The notes: generated from the letters alone by a model not told the origin. A stretch of 64,000 nt of DNA from Ornithinibacillus halophilus (GCF_900129485.1 NZ_FQVW01000009.1:1-64000); one strand, 5' to 3'; counted from the stretch's first letter, positions 9,388 to 18,520 are shown. Program-made: numbers and translations.

Positions 9388-9948
9388 TTATTTATCAACT
9401 TCATATGACTTTACTTCACAAGTTGAGTCCATTTTTGCATATTTGGATCGCCCTAAATATAAAGGTATTTGTAATTTTTCAAAATTTGGTAGCCCATCCT
9501 CTAAAAACATAGCATCATCCCGATAACATTGAGTAATCTTTCCAACAAACCAATCATGATCTCCATAAGTATTTACATCAATAGTTTTGCACTCATATGC
9601 AACATACGCTTCATGTAAAATAGGAGCATTTACTGTTATCCCTTGATCATATGTAAGGTTACTTATTGTTAACTTGTCTTTTTTCTCTCCCGAATAAACA
9701 CCTGACTGTTGGATAAAAGCTGCTTTTTCATATGGTAAAAAATTAATTGCAAATTCCCCTGCATTTTTAACTAATTCATACGTATAGCGTTCCCTACCAA
9801 TTGCAACTCCATATATCGCTGGGTCATGTGAGATATAAGAATGCCAACCCGCAGCCATTATATTCGTTTCCCCATTATAGTTTACTGTTACTAATGCTAC
9901 CATCCCTGGATAGCTGTGCATCACTGTTTTATCTGTTGGTTTTCTCAT
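9388..9948 (-). CDS. flavin reductase-like FMN-binding split-barrel protein
   Basis: 186-aa soluble protein of the flavin reductase/flavoredoxin superfamily (DIM6/NTAB type). The early motif with PGMVALVT, the AAGWHSYIS segment and the INFLPYE segment match the FMN-binding split barrel. Members use NAD(P)H to reduce flavin for a partner oxygenase or carry bound FMN. No partner gene is adjacent, so the physiological role is open. The ATG follows GGGAG at a normal distance. Confidence 0.82.
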   Translation of the reverse strand: MRKPTDKTVMHSYPGMVALVTVNYNGETNIMAAGWHSYISHDPAIYGVAIGRERYTYELVKNAGEFAINFLPYEKAAFIQQSGVYSGEKKDKLTISNLTYDQGITVNAPILHEAYVAYECKTIDVNTYGDHDWFVGKITQCYRDDAMFLEDGLPNFEKLQIPLYLGRSKYAKMDSTCEVKSYEVDK

Positions 9949-10046
9949 TATATTCTCCCTACTCCTTTTTGTTATAACTACCGAATTATAACATAATGTG
10001 CGTCAATTTTTCGAATTATCTATATTAACTGTTACAAAAAATACCA

Positions 10047-10075
10047 TTGATATTTTTTAAATAACACCATATAAT
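10047..10075 (+). promoter_or_regulatory. sigma-A promoter of the Y-family polymerase
   Basis: TTGATA, 17-base spacer, TATAAT: near-consensus. The LexA-type box overlaps the expected transcription start. Confidence 0.8.
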
Positions 10076-10076
10076 C

Positions 10077-10090
10077 AGAACAAACGTTCT
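10077..10090 (+). promoter_or_regulatory. LexA (DinR) SOS box
   Basis: AGAACAAACGTTCT fits the Bacillus SOS operator GAAC-N4-GTTC and lies directly downstream of the -10 element, where bound LexA would block initiation. Confidence 0.8.
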
Positions 10091-10107
10091 GTTGGTGGTG
10101 TATTAAA

Positions 10108-11358
10108 TTGGATTATTCATCTTATCCTCGTCATGATGTTCTTTGTATTGATATGCGTTCCTTTTACGCCAGTGTAGAAGCTGTCAAATTAGGGCTCGAT
10201 CCAATGAAAACAATGCTAGCTGTTGTAGGTGATCCGAGTCGTTCAGGGAGTATTGTGCTAGCGGCATCTCCTGCATTAAAACAAAAGCATGGGATTAGTA
10301 ATGTTAGCCGGTTCTTTGAATTGCCAAATGATCCTGATATTCATATTGTACCAGCACATATGGCAGATTACTTACAAGTATCAATGGAAATTACTAAGCT
10401 TATAAACCAATACGTCCCTAAAGATGCAATCCATCAATATTCTGTCGATGAAGTATGGGTAACAGTCAGTGGATTAGAAAAGCTTTTTGGGGATTGTTGG
10501 GAAGTTGCTAAAAAAATTAAGCAAGAGATTCTAGATAATTTTGGCATTACTTGTTCCATTGGAATTGGTGACAATAAATTTTTAGCAAAAGTAGTTATGG
10601 ACTTACACGGGAAAAAAGTTGGCATTGCTGAGTGTCGGTATGAAGATGTAAAAGAAAAACTATGGCCGTTTCCTGTCGAAGATATTTGGGGAATTGGCAG
10701 TAGAATGAAACGCAATTTAAATCGAATGGGAATTGTGACACTAGGACAATTAGCTAATTTTGACTTAAAACAACTCAAAAAACGTTTTGGTGTAATGGGT
10801 GAACAATTATACTGGCATGCCTGGGGAATTGATTTAAGTCCAGTGTATGGTAATTTTTTAAAAGCGGAGCAAAAAGGATTTGGACATGGAATTTCCCTAC
10901 TACGTGACTATTCTAAAGAGGATGTTGCGATTTGCATTCTTGATCTCTGTGAAGAAGTTTGTCGTAGAGCTAGAGCTGTAGACAAAGTCGGCAAAACGAT
11001 TCATTTAGGAATTTCCTATTCTAAAGAAACAGGTGGTGGATTTTCTCGTTCAAGATCCATCGCCCTCCCCACAAACGTCACCATGGATGTTTACCATGTA
11101 TGCATGCAGCTATTTCAGGAATTTTATGATGGAAAAAGCATGATTCGGCATGTGTATGTTACATTAGATAACTTATTTGAAAAAGGAGAGGTACAACTCG
11201 ATTTATTCGAAGACCGTTCTAAAAAAACAGATATTGGCTACGTTATGGATGCAATTCGAGACAAATATGGCGCAACTGCCATTCTGCGAGCAAGTAGTTA
11301 TACTGATGCCGGAGTAACATTAGAACGTAGTAAAAAAATAGGCGGACATAAAGCATAA
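10108..11358 (+). CDS. uvrX: Y-family DNA polymerase, UvrX/YqjW (PolY2) type
   Basis: Translesion polymerase of 416 aa. The N-terminal catalytic motif CIDMRSFYASVEA supplies the first metal-binding aspartate, and YSVDEVW supplies the Asp-Glu pair. A helix-hairpin-helix segment follows (about 190-225, DIWGIGSRMKRNLNRMGI), then the little-finger domain. The start of the protein (DYSSYPRHDVLCIDMRSFYAS) is closer to what I recall of UvrX and YqjW than to DinB. The start is TTG after GGTGGTG. The promoter carries a LexA box, so it should be induced by DNA damage. No phage genes flank it, which favours a chromosomal yqjW-like gene. Confidence 0.87.
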   Translation: MDYSSYPRHDVLCIDMRSFYASVEAVKLGLDPMKTMLAVVGDPSRSGSIVLAASPALKQKHGISNVSRFFELPNDPDIHIVPAHMADYLQVSMEITKLINQYVPKDAIHQYSVDEVWVTVSGLEKLFGDCWEVAKKIKQEILDNFGITCSIGIGDNKFLAKVVMDLHGKKVGIAECRYEDVKEKLWPFPVEDIWGIGSRMKRNLNRMGIVTLGQLANFDLKQLKKRFGVMGEQLYWHAWGIDLSPVYGNFLKAEQKGFGHGISLLRDYSKEDVAICILDLCEEVCRRARAVDKVGKTIHLGISYSKETGGGFSRSRSIALPTNVTMDVYHVCMQLFQEFYDGKSMIRHVYVTLDNLFEKGEVQLDLFEDRSKKTDIGYVMDAIRDKYGATAILRASSYTDAGVTLERSKKIGGHKA

Positions 11359-11374
11359 AGCGAAACTTTAGGTT

Positions 11375-11414
11375 AGGACTACAGGTCGTGCGGGATTCTA
11401 TATCTGTAGTCCTT
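11375..11414. terminator. convergent terminator, polymerase/mobB
   Basis: AGGACTACAG and CTGTAGTCCT form a perfect ten-base-pair stem between two convergent genes. T-rich tract on the plus side (TTATTCTT). Confidence 0.7.
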
Positions 11415-11418
11415 ATTC

Positions 11419-11892
11419 TTATTTAAGTAGCAAATCACATAACTCCTCAACCTCAGTTGGTTGAAATGTAGGAAATCCATTATTAAAAATCGAAGTTGTT
11501 ACAACTGCAACAACATTAGTAAGCTCATGCAACAATGGCAAATCGGATTCATCATTTATAAGCAGAACCTTATTATAATGCTCATATTTAAATCCTTCAA
11601 TCACTAACATTTCTATACCTAAGTGCTCATAAATGGCAATTAATTCAGGAAGCTTCCACTCATTAGAAATGGATAACTGAAGAAGCCCATCCCCTTCCAC
11701 ACCAGAGATAGTAGCTCCAGCTCGTTTATGCCTCTGACTATCTGTATTACTGAAACCAATAGGAAGACCACCATGACCATGATGTTTTAAAGTCCCAACA
11801 CGTATTCCTTGATTAGCAAGAAAATCTACAATTTTTGTCACTAGCGTTGTTTTTCCTCTGTTTTTATATCCAACGACTTGGATGACGTTCAT
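11419..11892 (-). CDS. mobB: molybdopterin-guanine dinucleotide biosynthesis adaptor MobB
   Basis: 157-aa P-loop GTPase (GYKNRGKTTL at about residues 7-16) of the MobB family, which assists MobA in attaching GMP to molybdopterin. The ORF can be read four codons longer, but ATG at 11892 follows GGAGG by five bases. It is the last gene of the moeB-moeA-moaE-moaD-mobB operon and starts right after the moaD stop. mobA itself lies in a second cluster near 26 kb. Confidence 0.9.
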   Translation of the reverse strand: MNVIQVVGYKNRGKTTLVTKIVDFLANQGIRVGTLKHHGHGGLPIGFSNTDSQRHKRAGATISGVEGDGLLQLSISNEWKLPELIAIYEHLGIEMLVIEGFKYEHYNKVLLINDESDLPLLHELTNVVAVVTTSIFNNGFPTFQPTEVEELCDLLLK

Positions 11893-11893
11893 T

Positions 11894-12127
11894 TTATCCT
11901 CCACTTACTGGTGGAATGAATGCCACAATATCTCCAGATGAAATGATATCTTCATCAAGTGCATATTCTTCATTTACTGCAACCATAACACCGTCCAGCT
12001 GTAGAGTAGGATAATCATTTTTTAATTGCTGTTTTAAATCATAAACAGATAGAGAGTCCTCCTCAATCTTTATCGAATCTGAACCTAGCGCATCTTGTAA
12101 CTGAGCAAAGAATAATACCTTAATCAT
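11894..12127 (-). CDS. moaD: molybdopterin synthase sulfur carrier subunit MoaD
   Basis: 77-aa ubiquitin-like protein ending in Gly-Gly (PPVSGG), the tail that is adenylylated by MoeB and thiocarboxylated. It delivers sulfur to precursor Z as the small subunit of molybdopterin synthase, with MoaE as partner. Its ATG overlaps the moaE stop (TAATG), so translation is coupled. Length and C-terminus are exactly those of the family. Confidence 0.93.
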   Translation of the reverse strand: MIKVLFFAQLQDALGSDSIKIEEDSLSVYDLKQQLKNDYPTLQLDGVMVAVNEEYALDEDIISSGDIVAFIPPVSGG

Positions 12128-12597
12128 TATTCCACCTCCCCACTAGTTGGTTTTCCATTTGGATACGGAACCGTCTGTAGTTGATTACCAATCCAAGTCT
12201 CTCCATCTTCCCAATGTTCTTTTTTCCAAATAGGAACAATTTGTTTAATCCGTTCAATAGCATATTCGTTCGCTTCATAGGCTGCTTTTCGGTGAGGAGA
12301 AGATACAACAATCACAACAGCTGCTTCAGAGATCTCTAACCGACCAATCCGATGCGTTATAGCAACCATTGTATCTGGCCATTTATCTTGAATTTCCTCT
12401 CCAATTTTCGCAAGCTTCTTTTCAGCCATTGGAACATAGGCCTGATATTCTAAGTAAATGGTTCGTCTCCCCTTCGTCCATTCACGAACAGTCCCAATAA
12501 AAGTAGTTATAGCCCCAGCTTCACTTCTTTTTACTTTGCTAATTAATTCTTCAACATCAATCGGTTGATTAGTAACTTCAAAAAGTTTATTCCCCAT
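12127..12597 (-). CDS. moaE: molybdopterin synthase catalytic subunit MoaE
   Basis: 156-aa large subunit of molybdopterin synthase. Features: GAITTFIGTVRE near the N-terminus, the LEYQAY strand, the ITHRIGRL segment and the conserved lysine in the KKEHWEDG stretch that takes part in sulfur transfer. The ATG at 12597 follows GAAGGAG by about eight bases; a start seven codons upstream would overlap moeA further. It overlaps moeA upstream and moaD downstream. Confidence 0.92.
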   Translation of the reverse strand: MGNKLFEVTNQPIDVEELISKVKRSEAGAITTFIGTVREWTKGRRTIYLEYQAYVPMAEKKLAKIGEEIQDKWPDTMVAITHRIGRLEISEAAVVIVVSSPHRKAAYEANEYAIERIKQIVPIWKKEHWEDGETWIGNQLQTVPYPNGKPTSGEVE

Positions 12598-13894
12598 TTC
12601 TTCTGCTCCTTCTATCATTTATGTTAGGAGAAAAAAACGACTCTAACGTATCACCTTCTTGGTCTTCTAATAAAAGAACCGACACTTGCATTCCATTTTC
12701 ATAGCCTTTCGTTCCACCTGGTAGGACGATTAATGCGTTCGCTCTTCCCAACGTGGACACAACATTCGATTTATCCAAACCAACAGGGGTTGCTACTAAT
12801 TTTCCAGTCTCAAAAGATAAGTACCCACGCACGAAACGATCGAAAGGATTTGGTTTAGGAAAATCAGTACCTAGAGTTGCTTCTGCTTTTTTCAGGGTCG
12901 GATGAACCGAGTGTAAATACGTACGAATAATTGGTCGAGTAAATAACTCAAAGCCTACATAACATGCAGATGGATTCCCTGATAGTCCAAATAATAGTTG
13001 CCCATCCAGTTCCGAAATTGTTGTTACACTACCTGGACGCATACCAACTTTATTGAACAAAACATTTGCACCTAATTTCTCATAAATAGCAGGTAAATAA
13101 TCATAATCACCTACGGAAACACCACCAGTTGTAATAAGAAAATCAACTTGTTCCAACGCATTTTTAACTTGATTGAAACACGTCTCAAAGTCATCACTAA
13201 ATTGGCCAAAATAAATGGCTTCACCACCAGCACGTTTAATTTGTGAGAGTACCATATAGGCATTACTATTTCTAATTTTACCGGGCTGTAAGTCTTCATC
13301 AACGTCTAATAATTCACTTCCAGTTGCAATAACTCCAACTTTAGGTTTAACACTAACCGGTACTTGCTTGTAACCAAAAGTGGCTAGTAAGGCTACAATA
13401 CCAGGATTAATATATGTACCTTTTTTTACAAGTACTTCTCCTTTTTCCGTATCTTCTCCAGCAAAAGAAATGTTGTCACCAGACTCTAGTGGACGCTTTA
13501 ACTGAATCCACTCACCACCCGCCAGTTCTTTTACTAATTCAAACATAATAACAGCATCGCACCCTTCTGGAATTTGCGCTCCAGTCATGATACGAACGGT
13601 CTCCATAGGACCAACTGTGCCATTAAATACACTTCCAGCTCCAATTTCTCCAACTACCTTAAAAGAAAGTGGTGCCTGACTCGATGCATTTACAGTGTCG
13701 GATGAGCGTATAGCAAATCCATCATATGGCGATCTGTCAAAAGGAGGTACAGGATGATCGGCAATTAAATCATCTGCTAAAAATTCACCATAGCTCTCTT
13801 CAATTGGTACAAACTTCACGCTGCCTTGTTTAGCATATCGCATCACACGAGTAACAGCCTCGTTTACTTTTATCGGTTTCCTGCGTTCTACCAT
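12587..13894 (-). CDS. moeA: molybdopterin molybdenumtransferase MoeA
   Basis: 435-aa enzyme that inserts molybdate into adenylylated molybdopterin. The PPFDRSPYDGFA segment near residues 51-62, the MTGAQIPEGCDAV segment, TTGGVSVGDYD in the MPT-binding domain and the GLSGNP motif are all present. ATG is preceded by GAGGGGGAG. It is in an operon with moeB upstream (12-base gap) and moaE overlapping downstream. Moco made here would serve the xanthine dehydrogenase and YdeP-type enzyme of this window. Confidence 0.94.
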   Translation of the reverse strand: MVERRKPIKVNEAVTRVMRYAKQGSVKFVPIEESYGEFLADDLIADHPVPPFDRSPYDGFAIRSSDTVNASSQAPLSFKVVGEIGAGSVFNGTVGPMETVRIMTGAQIPEGCDAVIMFELVKELAGGEWIQLKRPLESGDNISFAGEDTEKGEVLVKKGTYINPGIVALLATFGYKQVPVSVKPKVGVIATGSELLDVDEDLQPGKIRNSNAYMVLSQIKRAGGEAIYFGQFSDDFETCFNQVKNALEQVDFLITTGGVSVGDYDYLPAIYEKLGANVLFNKVGMRPGSVTTISELDGQLLFGLSGNPSACYVGFELFTRPIIRTYLHSVHPTLKKAEATLGTDFPKPNPFDRFVRGYLSFETGKLVATPVGLDKSNVVSTLGRANALIVLPGGTKGYENGMQVSVLLLEDQEGDTLESFFSPNINDRRSRRNGE

Positions 13895-13906
13895 CGTTCT
13901 CCCCCT

Positions 13907-14917
13907 CTAACCAGTTAACTGATAATAAATTTTTTTGGCCGTTTCAATTGAATTGGTACCATGTATCAACGTTCGACCATCTTGAAAAAATACTACTCGA
14001 TAGGATTGAAAAGCAACAGAAACTAAAAAGTCATTTTTCTTAACTTGACCAATAGAAAGAAGACGATTTGCTAATTGTTCTATTGATACATGGCGTTTGT
14101 TACGAATTTGAACTGTATTTCTACCACAAAGTATTTCTGTTTTCGTTTGAGATTCGTAATTTAAATAGGTATAACTAGGGTTATCTCCACAACTTGGACA
14201 TGATTTCTTTTTTGCCCGATCCATCTTAATAGTTTGATATTGATTATTCCAAAGATCAAACGTTACTAAATTAGACCGAAGTGATCCTTTGTCCTCCACT
14301 AAGATCTTAAGTGCTTCTGTCAATTGATGAGCCACAACCATCTGTACTGTTGGGTAAATAATACCAACCGAATCACAAGTAGCACCAGAGATTGGAGCAG
14401 CATCTAAAATACACTGTAAACAAGGTGTTTCTTTTGGTAATATCGTAAAGCTCATCCCAGTACTTCCGACACAAGAACCATATATCCATGGGATGTGATT
14501 TTTTTGTGCTAGATCATTCAACATTAACCTTGTATCGAAATTATCCGTTGCATCAACAATGAGATCAACACCTTTTAATAATGGCTCTAGCGTAATATTA
14601 GTCGCATCCATCACATGCGCATGGATAGTAACATCACTGTTAATCGCTTTTAATTTAGATTTTGCAGCTATTGCTTTTGGTGTTTGATGTAAATAATCTT
14701 GTTCATTAAATAATTGTTGGCGCTGGAGATTTGTTAATTCTACATAGTCCCTATCAATGATGATGAGTTTTCCTATACCTGCCCTTACTAATCCTTCTGC
14801 ACTTGCTGTACCTAATGCCCCACACCCTAGAATTAACACATGTTTTTGATTGATGAGCTGTTGCCCACTATTTCCTATTGGTTTAAAAAGAGCCTGGCGA
14901 TGATAACGTTCCTCCAT
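13907..14917 (-). CDS. moeB: MoeB/ThiF-family sulfur-carrier adenylyltransferase
   Basis: 336-aa E1-like enzyme that adenylylates the C-terminus of MoaD (and possibly ThiS). GCGALGTASAEGLVRAGIG is the nucleotide-binding loop, RQQLF and DATDNFDTR are the ATP/Mg segments, and CLQC plus CPSCG are the zinc ligands. A C-terminal extension of about 85 residues after the second Cys pair lacks a recognisable rhodanese active site. It is the first gene of the Moco operon; its ATG follows AGGAGAGG. Confidence 0.88.
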   Translation of the reverse strand: MEERYHRQALFKPIGNSGQQLINQKHVLILGCGALGTASAEGLVRAGIGKLIIIDRDYVELTNLQRQQLFNEQDYLHQTPKAIAAKSKLKAINSDVTIHAHVMDATNITLEPLLKGVDLIVDATDNFDTRLMLNDLAQKNHIPWIYGSCVGSTGMSFTILPKETPCLQCILDAAPISGATCDSVGIIYPTVQMVVAHQLTEALKILVEDKGSLRSNLVTFDLWNNQYQTIKMDRAKKKSCPSCGDNPSYTYLNYESQTKTEILCGRNTVQIRNKRHVSIEQLANRLLSIGQVKKNDFLVSVAFQSYRVVFFQDGRTLIHGTNSIETAKKIYYQLTG

Positions 14918-15125
14918 TGCAACCTCTCCTCACTCAAGTAACTATTCCTTTAATGATTGAATAGTAAATATATTATTACTATAGCACATTTATAATAAAT
15001 TCTTTAGCTACGTCTATAACTAATGTATTTCCATTGAACAGCTAGTATGATTTTTGAGCTTTAAAGAAAACTATAAGTAGTCCTGCCTCTTGCAGGGAAT
15101 ATTAAACAGTAAAAGGGATGATATA

Positions 15126-15392
15126 ATGGGCAACAATCGAAATGTAATGACTTCATTATTAACAGTTGGTGCTGCTGGAGCTGCAATTTATGGTATCTCA
15201 AAGGGAATTCAAAACGGTACTTTTCAAAAATTACCACAAAAAATGTCCGATTTAATGGGAAACCCTACCATTGAACAAGTTACTGAACCGATTCAAAATA
15301 TGATGAATAATCAAGATACACAAGATCTAATCCAAAACAATACAGGACAAAGCATGCAAGACCAAATCGCCAACGAAAATAAACAGTGGTAA
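15126..15392 (+). CDS. small hypothetical protein, hydrophobic N-terminus
   Basis: 88-aa protein with one hydrophobic helix (about residues 8-24, Ala/Gly-rich) followed by a Gln/Asn-rich hydrophilic tail. I do not recognise the family with confidence; it resembles short DUF3918/YtxH-like proteins of Bacillus. A longer reading begins at a TTG at 15090 without a ribosome site, whereas the ATG at 15126 follows AAAAGGGATG. It stands alone on the plus strand and shares a terminator with the convergent pantothenate kinase gene. Confidence 0.6.
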   Translation: MGNNRNVMTSLLTVGAAGAAIYGISKGIQNGTFQKLPQKMSDLMGNPTIEQVTEPIQNMMNNQDTQDLIQNNTGQSMQDQIANENKQW

Positions 15393-15450
15393 GAAGAATA
15401 TCGTAGGACTGTTCGAGACATCTATGAAAATTACACTATCATTTGATAAA

Positions 15451-15475
15451 GAAAAGGAGCCCCGCGCTCCTTTTC
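15451..15475. terminator. convergent terminator
   Basis: GAAAAGGAGC and GCTCCTTTTC form a perfect hairpin with a five-base loop between convergent genes. Confidence 0.85.
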
Positions 15476-15477
15476 AA

Positions 15478-16284
15478 TTACTTATGTATAAGTGCCCCAA
15501 TAGCACCTGCATATGCTCCTTTATCTAGAAAAACAGGTTCATAAGGATATAAATTTCGAAAACTAATCAATACATTACGCAATGGATCATTACCACTTAA
15601 AGTACTACCTACAAATACTATTTTATCTATTTGTTTAATCGCAGCTGCTTGACAAGCCACAGTAATAATCGTTTCCCCAATCATTTGGATTAAACTAGCC
15701 ATATTGTCGTTAATAGAATTGGATTCTTGCATATGTGCCTTCCCAAAGTTTGCAGCAGTTAATTCACCTAGGATTGGTGATTCATCAGGAGAATAAATAT
15801 CCTTCACAAGTAAGTCACGTTTATTTCTTTTACCACTTCTTGCCATTTCAACTAACCGATGGTAGGACTTTTCCCCCGATAGAATAGATCCCAACCCCAC
15901 CAACGTACCACCACCTATACCAGTACCTAATATTCGATCAAATGAACTTTCAGTTACATGGTATATGGAGGTTCCAGTGCCAATACTAACAAGTATGTAC
16001 TCATCTTCTATTTTGACATTTTCATGCCCTAATAGAAAATTAGTTCCCTGAATTGTTGCCTGAAATTCTTCAATTTGGATAGATTTTTGATCAGAAGAAC
16101 TTTGAATTAAACCAGATTTTCCACCTGTAATATGAAATATGGCATTAGGTGCTGTTATATGTAACCATTGAATAAGTTGATTCATTTTCTGATTAGAAAA
16201 TGTCTTCACATGCAAGCGTCCATTTTCTTCATAGGCAACTTTAGTTAACGACCCACCTGCATCAATACCAATTTTCTGCACCAT
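15478..16284 (-). CDS. coaW: type II pantothenate kinase
   Basis: 268-aa ASKHA-fold kinase that phosphorylates pantothenate in the first step of CoA synthesis. IGIDAGGSLTKVAY at the N-terminus is the phosphate-1 motif; VSIGTGTSIY and GTGIGGGT follow at about 108-135, and VFVGSTL near the C-terminus matches staphylococcal-type (feedback-insensitive) CoaW. ATG follows GGGAGGGG. It may be cotranscribed with the UV endonuclease gene just upstream, as no terminator is visible in the 74-base gap. Confidence 0.9.
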   Translation of the reverse strand: MVQKIGIDAGGSLTKVAYEENGRLHVKTFSNQKMNQLIQWLHITAPNAIFHITGGKSGLIQSSSDQKSIQIEEFQATIQGTNFLLGHENVKIEDEYILVSIGTGTSIYHVTESSFDRILGTGIGGGTLVGLGSILSGEKSYHRLVEMARSGKRNKRDLLVKDIYSPDESPILGELTAANFGKAHMQESNSINDNMASLIQMIGETIITVACQAAAIKQIDKIVFVGSTLSGNDPLRNVLISFRNLYPYEPVFLDKGAYAGAIGALIHK

Positions 16285-16358
16285 ATTGTCCCCTCCCTTA
16301 CAAAGAAATACTTACCTACATTCATATTACCATGATATCGAAAAGTGAAATATAAAAA

Positions 16359-17327
16359 TTATAAAATTTTAAAACTTCCACCATCTAATATTTTTATGTC
16401 TCTATTTTCTTTTATATCTTCCATTAGCTTAAACAAAGCATCATCTTTTTGCTTCGCTTCAATCATACAGTCAATTTGATTTACACTTCCCTTTACTGCT
16501 CTTAAGAAATTTAAAAACATTTCAACATCTACGTAATCTGCATGTGAGCGAAATTGATTCTCAGACTTTGGGCTTGAAATATGCATTTTCACTGGTAATT
16601 TGGAATGTTCCCATGTTTGAACAACTCTATCCCAATCTTCTGCCCAATTATCTTTGGAATGATTAGCTAAATGATGATGATAATCAAAAACTAAAGGGAT
16701 ATCTAGCTTTTCACACAGGTATAACGTATCATGTAAATCAAACGTTTTATCATCATTTTCTAGAATTATCATTTGTTGTAAATCTTGTGGTACATAGGCC
16801 CAGTTTTGGATAAATTGTTCTAAAGCCTGTTCTTTATCGTTATAACCTCCCCCGACATGCATCACACATCGATGAATAGGCTCTATCCCCATTCCTTTTA
16901 ACAATCGATAATGCATTCGAAGAGTTTTAATCGACGTTTTCAAAACTTCTTTGTCAGGTGAATTGATCAACACAAAATGATCCGCATGAAAATCTACTCG
17001 ATAATCCGGATGCTCATCTAAGAAACTTTTTAGTTGGGTCAATGACTCTTGTAAAGGTCGCATATAATTCCATTTCTCGATGTCAGGATGATCTGCTAAC
17101 GGAATTAATTTAGAAGAAATGCGATAAAACTGAATATCATGAGCTACATTATGCTTAAATAAGCGATGAACGTTTGCTAAATTAGAGTTCGCGATTTTCT
17201 CTAATTTTCTTATGGCAGCTTCTCGATCGGTTAATTTTGAAAATGTTGAGTATGTCATCGTCTTAGAAGTAGAACTATTCTTAACATGTGTACTGATAGC
17301 AGAATAACCAAGTCGAATGATTGTCAA
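16359..17327 (-). CDS. uvsE: UV DNA damage endonuclease UvsE (UvdE)
   Basis: 322-aa TIM-barrel endonuclease that nicks DNA 5' to UV photoproducts. Metal ligands expected for the family are visible as HADHFVL, MHVGGGY, LENDD, FDYHHH and the C-terminal MIEAK. The start is TTG about nine bases after GGGAG; an upstream ATG in another frame meets an immediate stop. In Bacillaceae such genes (uvsE/ywjD) are linked to spore and UV survival. No LexA box was seen upstream. Confidence 0.92.
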   Translation of the reverse strand: MTIIRLGYSAISTHVKNSSTSKTMTYSTFSKLTDREAAIRKLEKIANSNLANVHRLFKHNVAHDIQFYRISSKLIPLADHPDIEKWNYMRPLQESLTQLKSFLDEHPDYRVDFHADHFVLINSPDKEVLKTSIKTLRMHYRLLKGMGIEPIHRCVMHVGGGYNDKEQALEQFIQNWAYVPQDLQQMIILENDDKTFDLHDTLYLCEKLDIPLVFDYHHHLANHSKDNWAEDWDRVVQTWEHSKLPVKMHISSPKSENQFRSHADYVDVEMFLNFLRAVKGSVNQIDCMIEAKQKDDALFKLMEDIKENRDIKILDGGSFKIL

Positions 17328-17445
17328 TTCATAAAACTCCCTTTTCCAATACTTTGTTGTAAAAGTATTCCCCTAGTGTTTATTCACTATGAATTCTTTC
17401 GACTCAGGTTATACTAAGTAATATAAATTCTTAGGTGGTGATCCT

Positions 17446-18261
17446 ATAAATTTACATCAAAAGTATATAGAGGTAATGGGAGTAAAGGTTTATGCCGAGT
17501 ATTGTTTTAATGAAAAACCACCAATTCTATTACTCCATGGATTTGTTGCATCCAGTTATTCTTTTCATAAGCTAATACCACTTTTAAAGAACGATTTTTC
17601 CATTATTACCATTGACTTACCTGGATTTGGCCGAAGTGAGAAGTCAACAACATTCACTTACTCCTATAAAAATTATGCAAAACTCGTCCTTGCTTGTATG
17701 GATTATTTTAAATTAGATACCATTTATTTAGCAGGACATTCTATGGGAGGACAGATTTCATTAAATATTGCCCTACTTCAGCCAGAACGAATTAAGAAAC
17801 TCATTCTTTTTGCAAGTTCTGCCTATTTAAAGCGAGCAAAAAAATCGCTTATACTCTCTTCCTATTTACCTTTTTTCCATCTCTATGCTAGACACGAGAT
17901 ACAGAAAAACGGGGTTAGAGAAACGTTAGAAAATGTTATTTATGACCACTCCTTAATTACTGAGGAGTTAATCGAGGAATATAAACGTCCAATTAATGAG
18001 AAAGATTTTTCAAAGTCTCTTGTAAGGTTATTACGACATCGTGAAGGAGATTTATCACCTGAACAATTGCAACGAATACAAAAGCCTGCATTACTGCTTT
18101 GGGGTGAACAGGATAAAGTTGTGTCGTTAAAGATTGGTAAAAAACTTGCTAAAGATTTACCAAATGCGAAACTGTTATCCTATAAAAATGCCGGTCACTT
18201 AATTACAGAAGAAAAACCAAATGAGTTGTATCATGAGATAATAAAATTTATAAATTCATGA
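17446..18261 (+). CDS. alpha/beta hydrolase, YugF-like, with possible AUA start
   Basis: Serine hydrolase of the alpha/beta fold: oxyanion HG in LLLHGFVAS, nucleophile GHSMGG, late Asp in GEQDKVV and His in AGHLI. The substrate is unknown; YugF and C-C hydrolases are relatives. The first ATG is at 17476, but its only upstream purines (AGAGGTA) are two bases away. A strong AGGTGGTG site lies seven bases before an in-frame ATA at 17446, giving a 271-aa protein with ten extra residues (NLHQKYIEV). I list the longer form; the ATG form (261 aa) is the conservative choice. Confidence 0.82.
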   Translation: MNLHQKYIEVMGVKVYAEYCFNEKPPILLLHGFVASSYSFHKLIPLLKNDFSIITIDLPGFGRSEKSTTFTYSYKNYAKLVLACMDYFKLDTIYLAGHSMGGQISLNIALLQPERIKKLILFASSAYLKRAKKSLILSSYLPFFHLYARHEIQKNGVRETLENVIYDHSLITEELIEEYKRPINEKDFSKSLVRLLRHREGDLSPEQLQRIQKPALLLWGEQDKVVSLKIGKKLAKDLPNAKLLSYKNAGHLITEEKPNELYHEIIKFINS

Positions 18262-18267
18262 TTGAAT

Positions 18268-18304
18268 AAGAGTGCTGCCCTTTAGTATGCAGCACTCTTA
18301 TTTA
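18268..18304. terminator. convergent terminator
   Basis: AAGAGTGCTGC and GCAGCACTCTT form a near-perfect stem, followed by TATTTATT on the plus strand, between the hydrolase and the convergent small gene. Confidence 0.8.
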
Positions 18305-18307
18305 TTA

Positions 18308-18520
18308 CTATCTTCTTCTAAACTGAGATATAATCGGATTAATTTGCGTGTAGATTTCATTAATTTGCCTTGCAGTCAATGTTAACCTTTCAAAATCCAC
18401 ATTTCCTTCCGTATCTTGAAACATTGCGAAGACGTTAGACCTTGTAGGATTCCGGAAGGACCTACGTGTTGGAGTAGAACGATAAGGACGCATAGGACCT
18501 CTTTGATGCATAGGAAACAT
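18308..18520 (-). CDS. YppG-like small basic protein
   Basis: 70-aa protein with an Arg/Pro-rich N-terminal half (many RP and RS pairs) and a C-terminal block FAMFQDTEGNVDFERL followed by a helix ending QFRRR. The block resembles the C-terminal part of YppG-type sporulation proteins of Bacillus. ATG follows GGAGG at good spacing. Function is unknown; a spore-associated role is inferred from the family only. Confidence 0.6.
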   Translation of the reverse strand: MFPMHQRGPMRPYRSTPTRRSFRNPTRSNVFAMFQDTEGNVDFERLTLTARQINEIYTQINPIISQFRRR

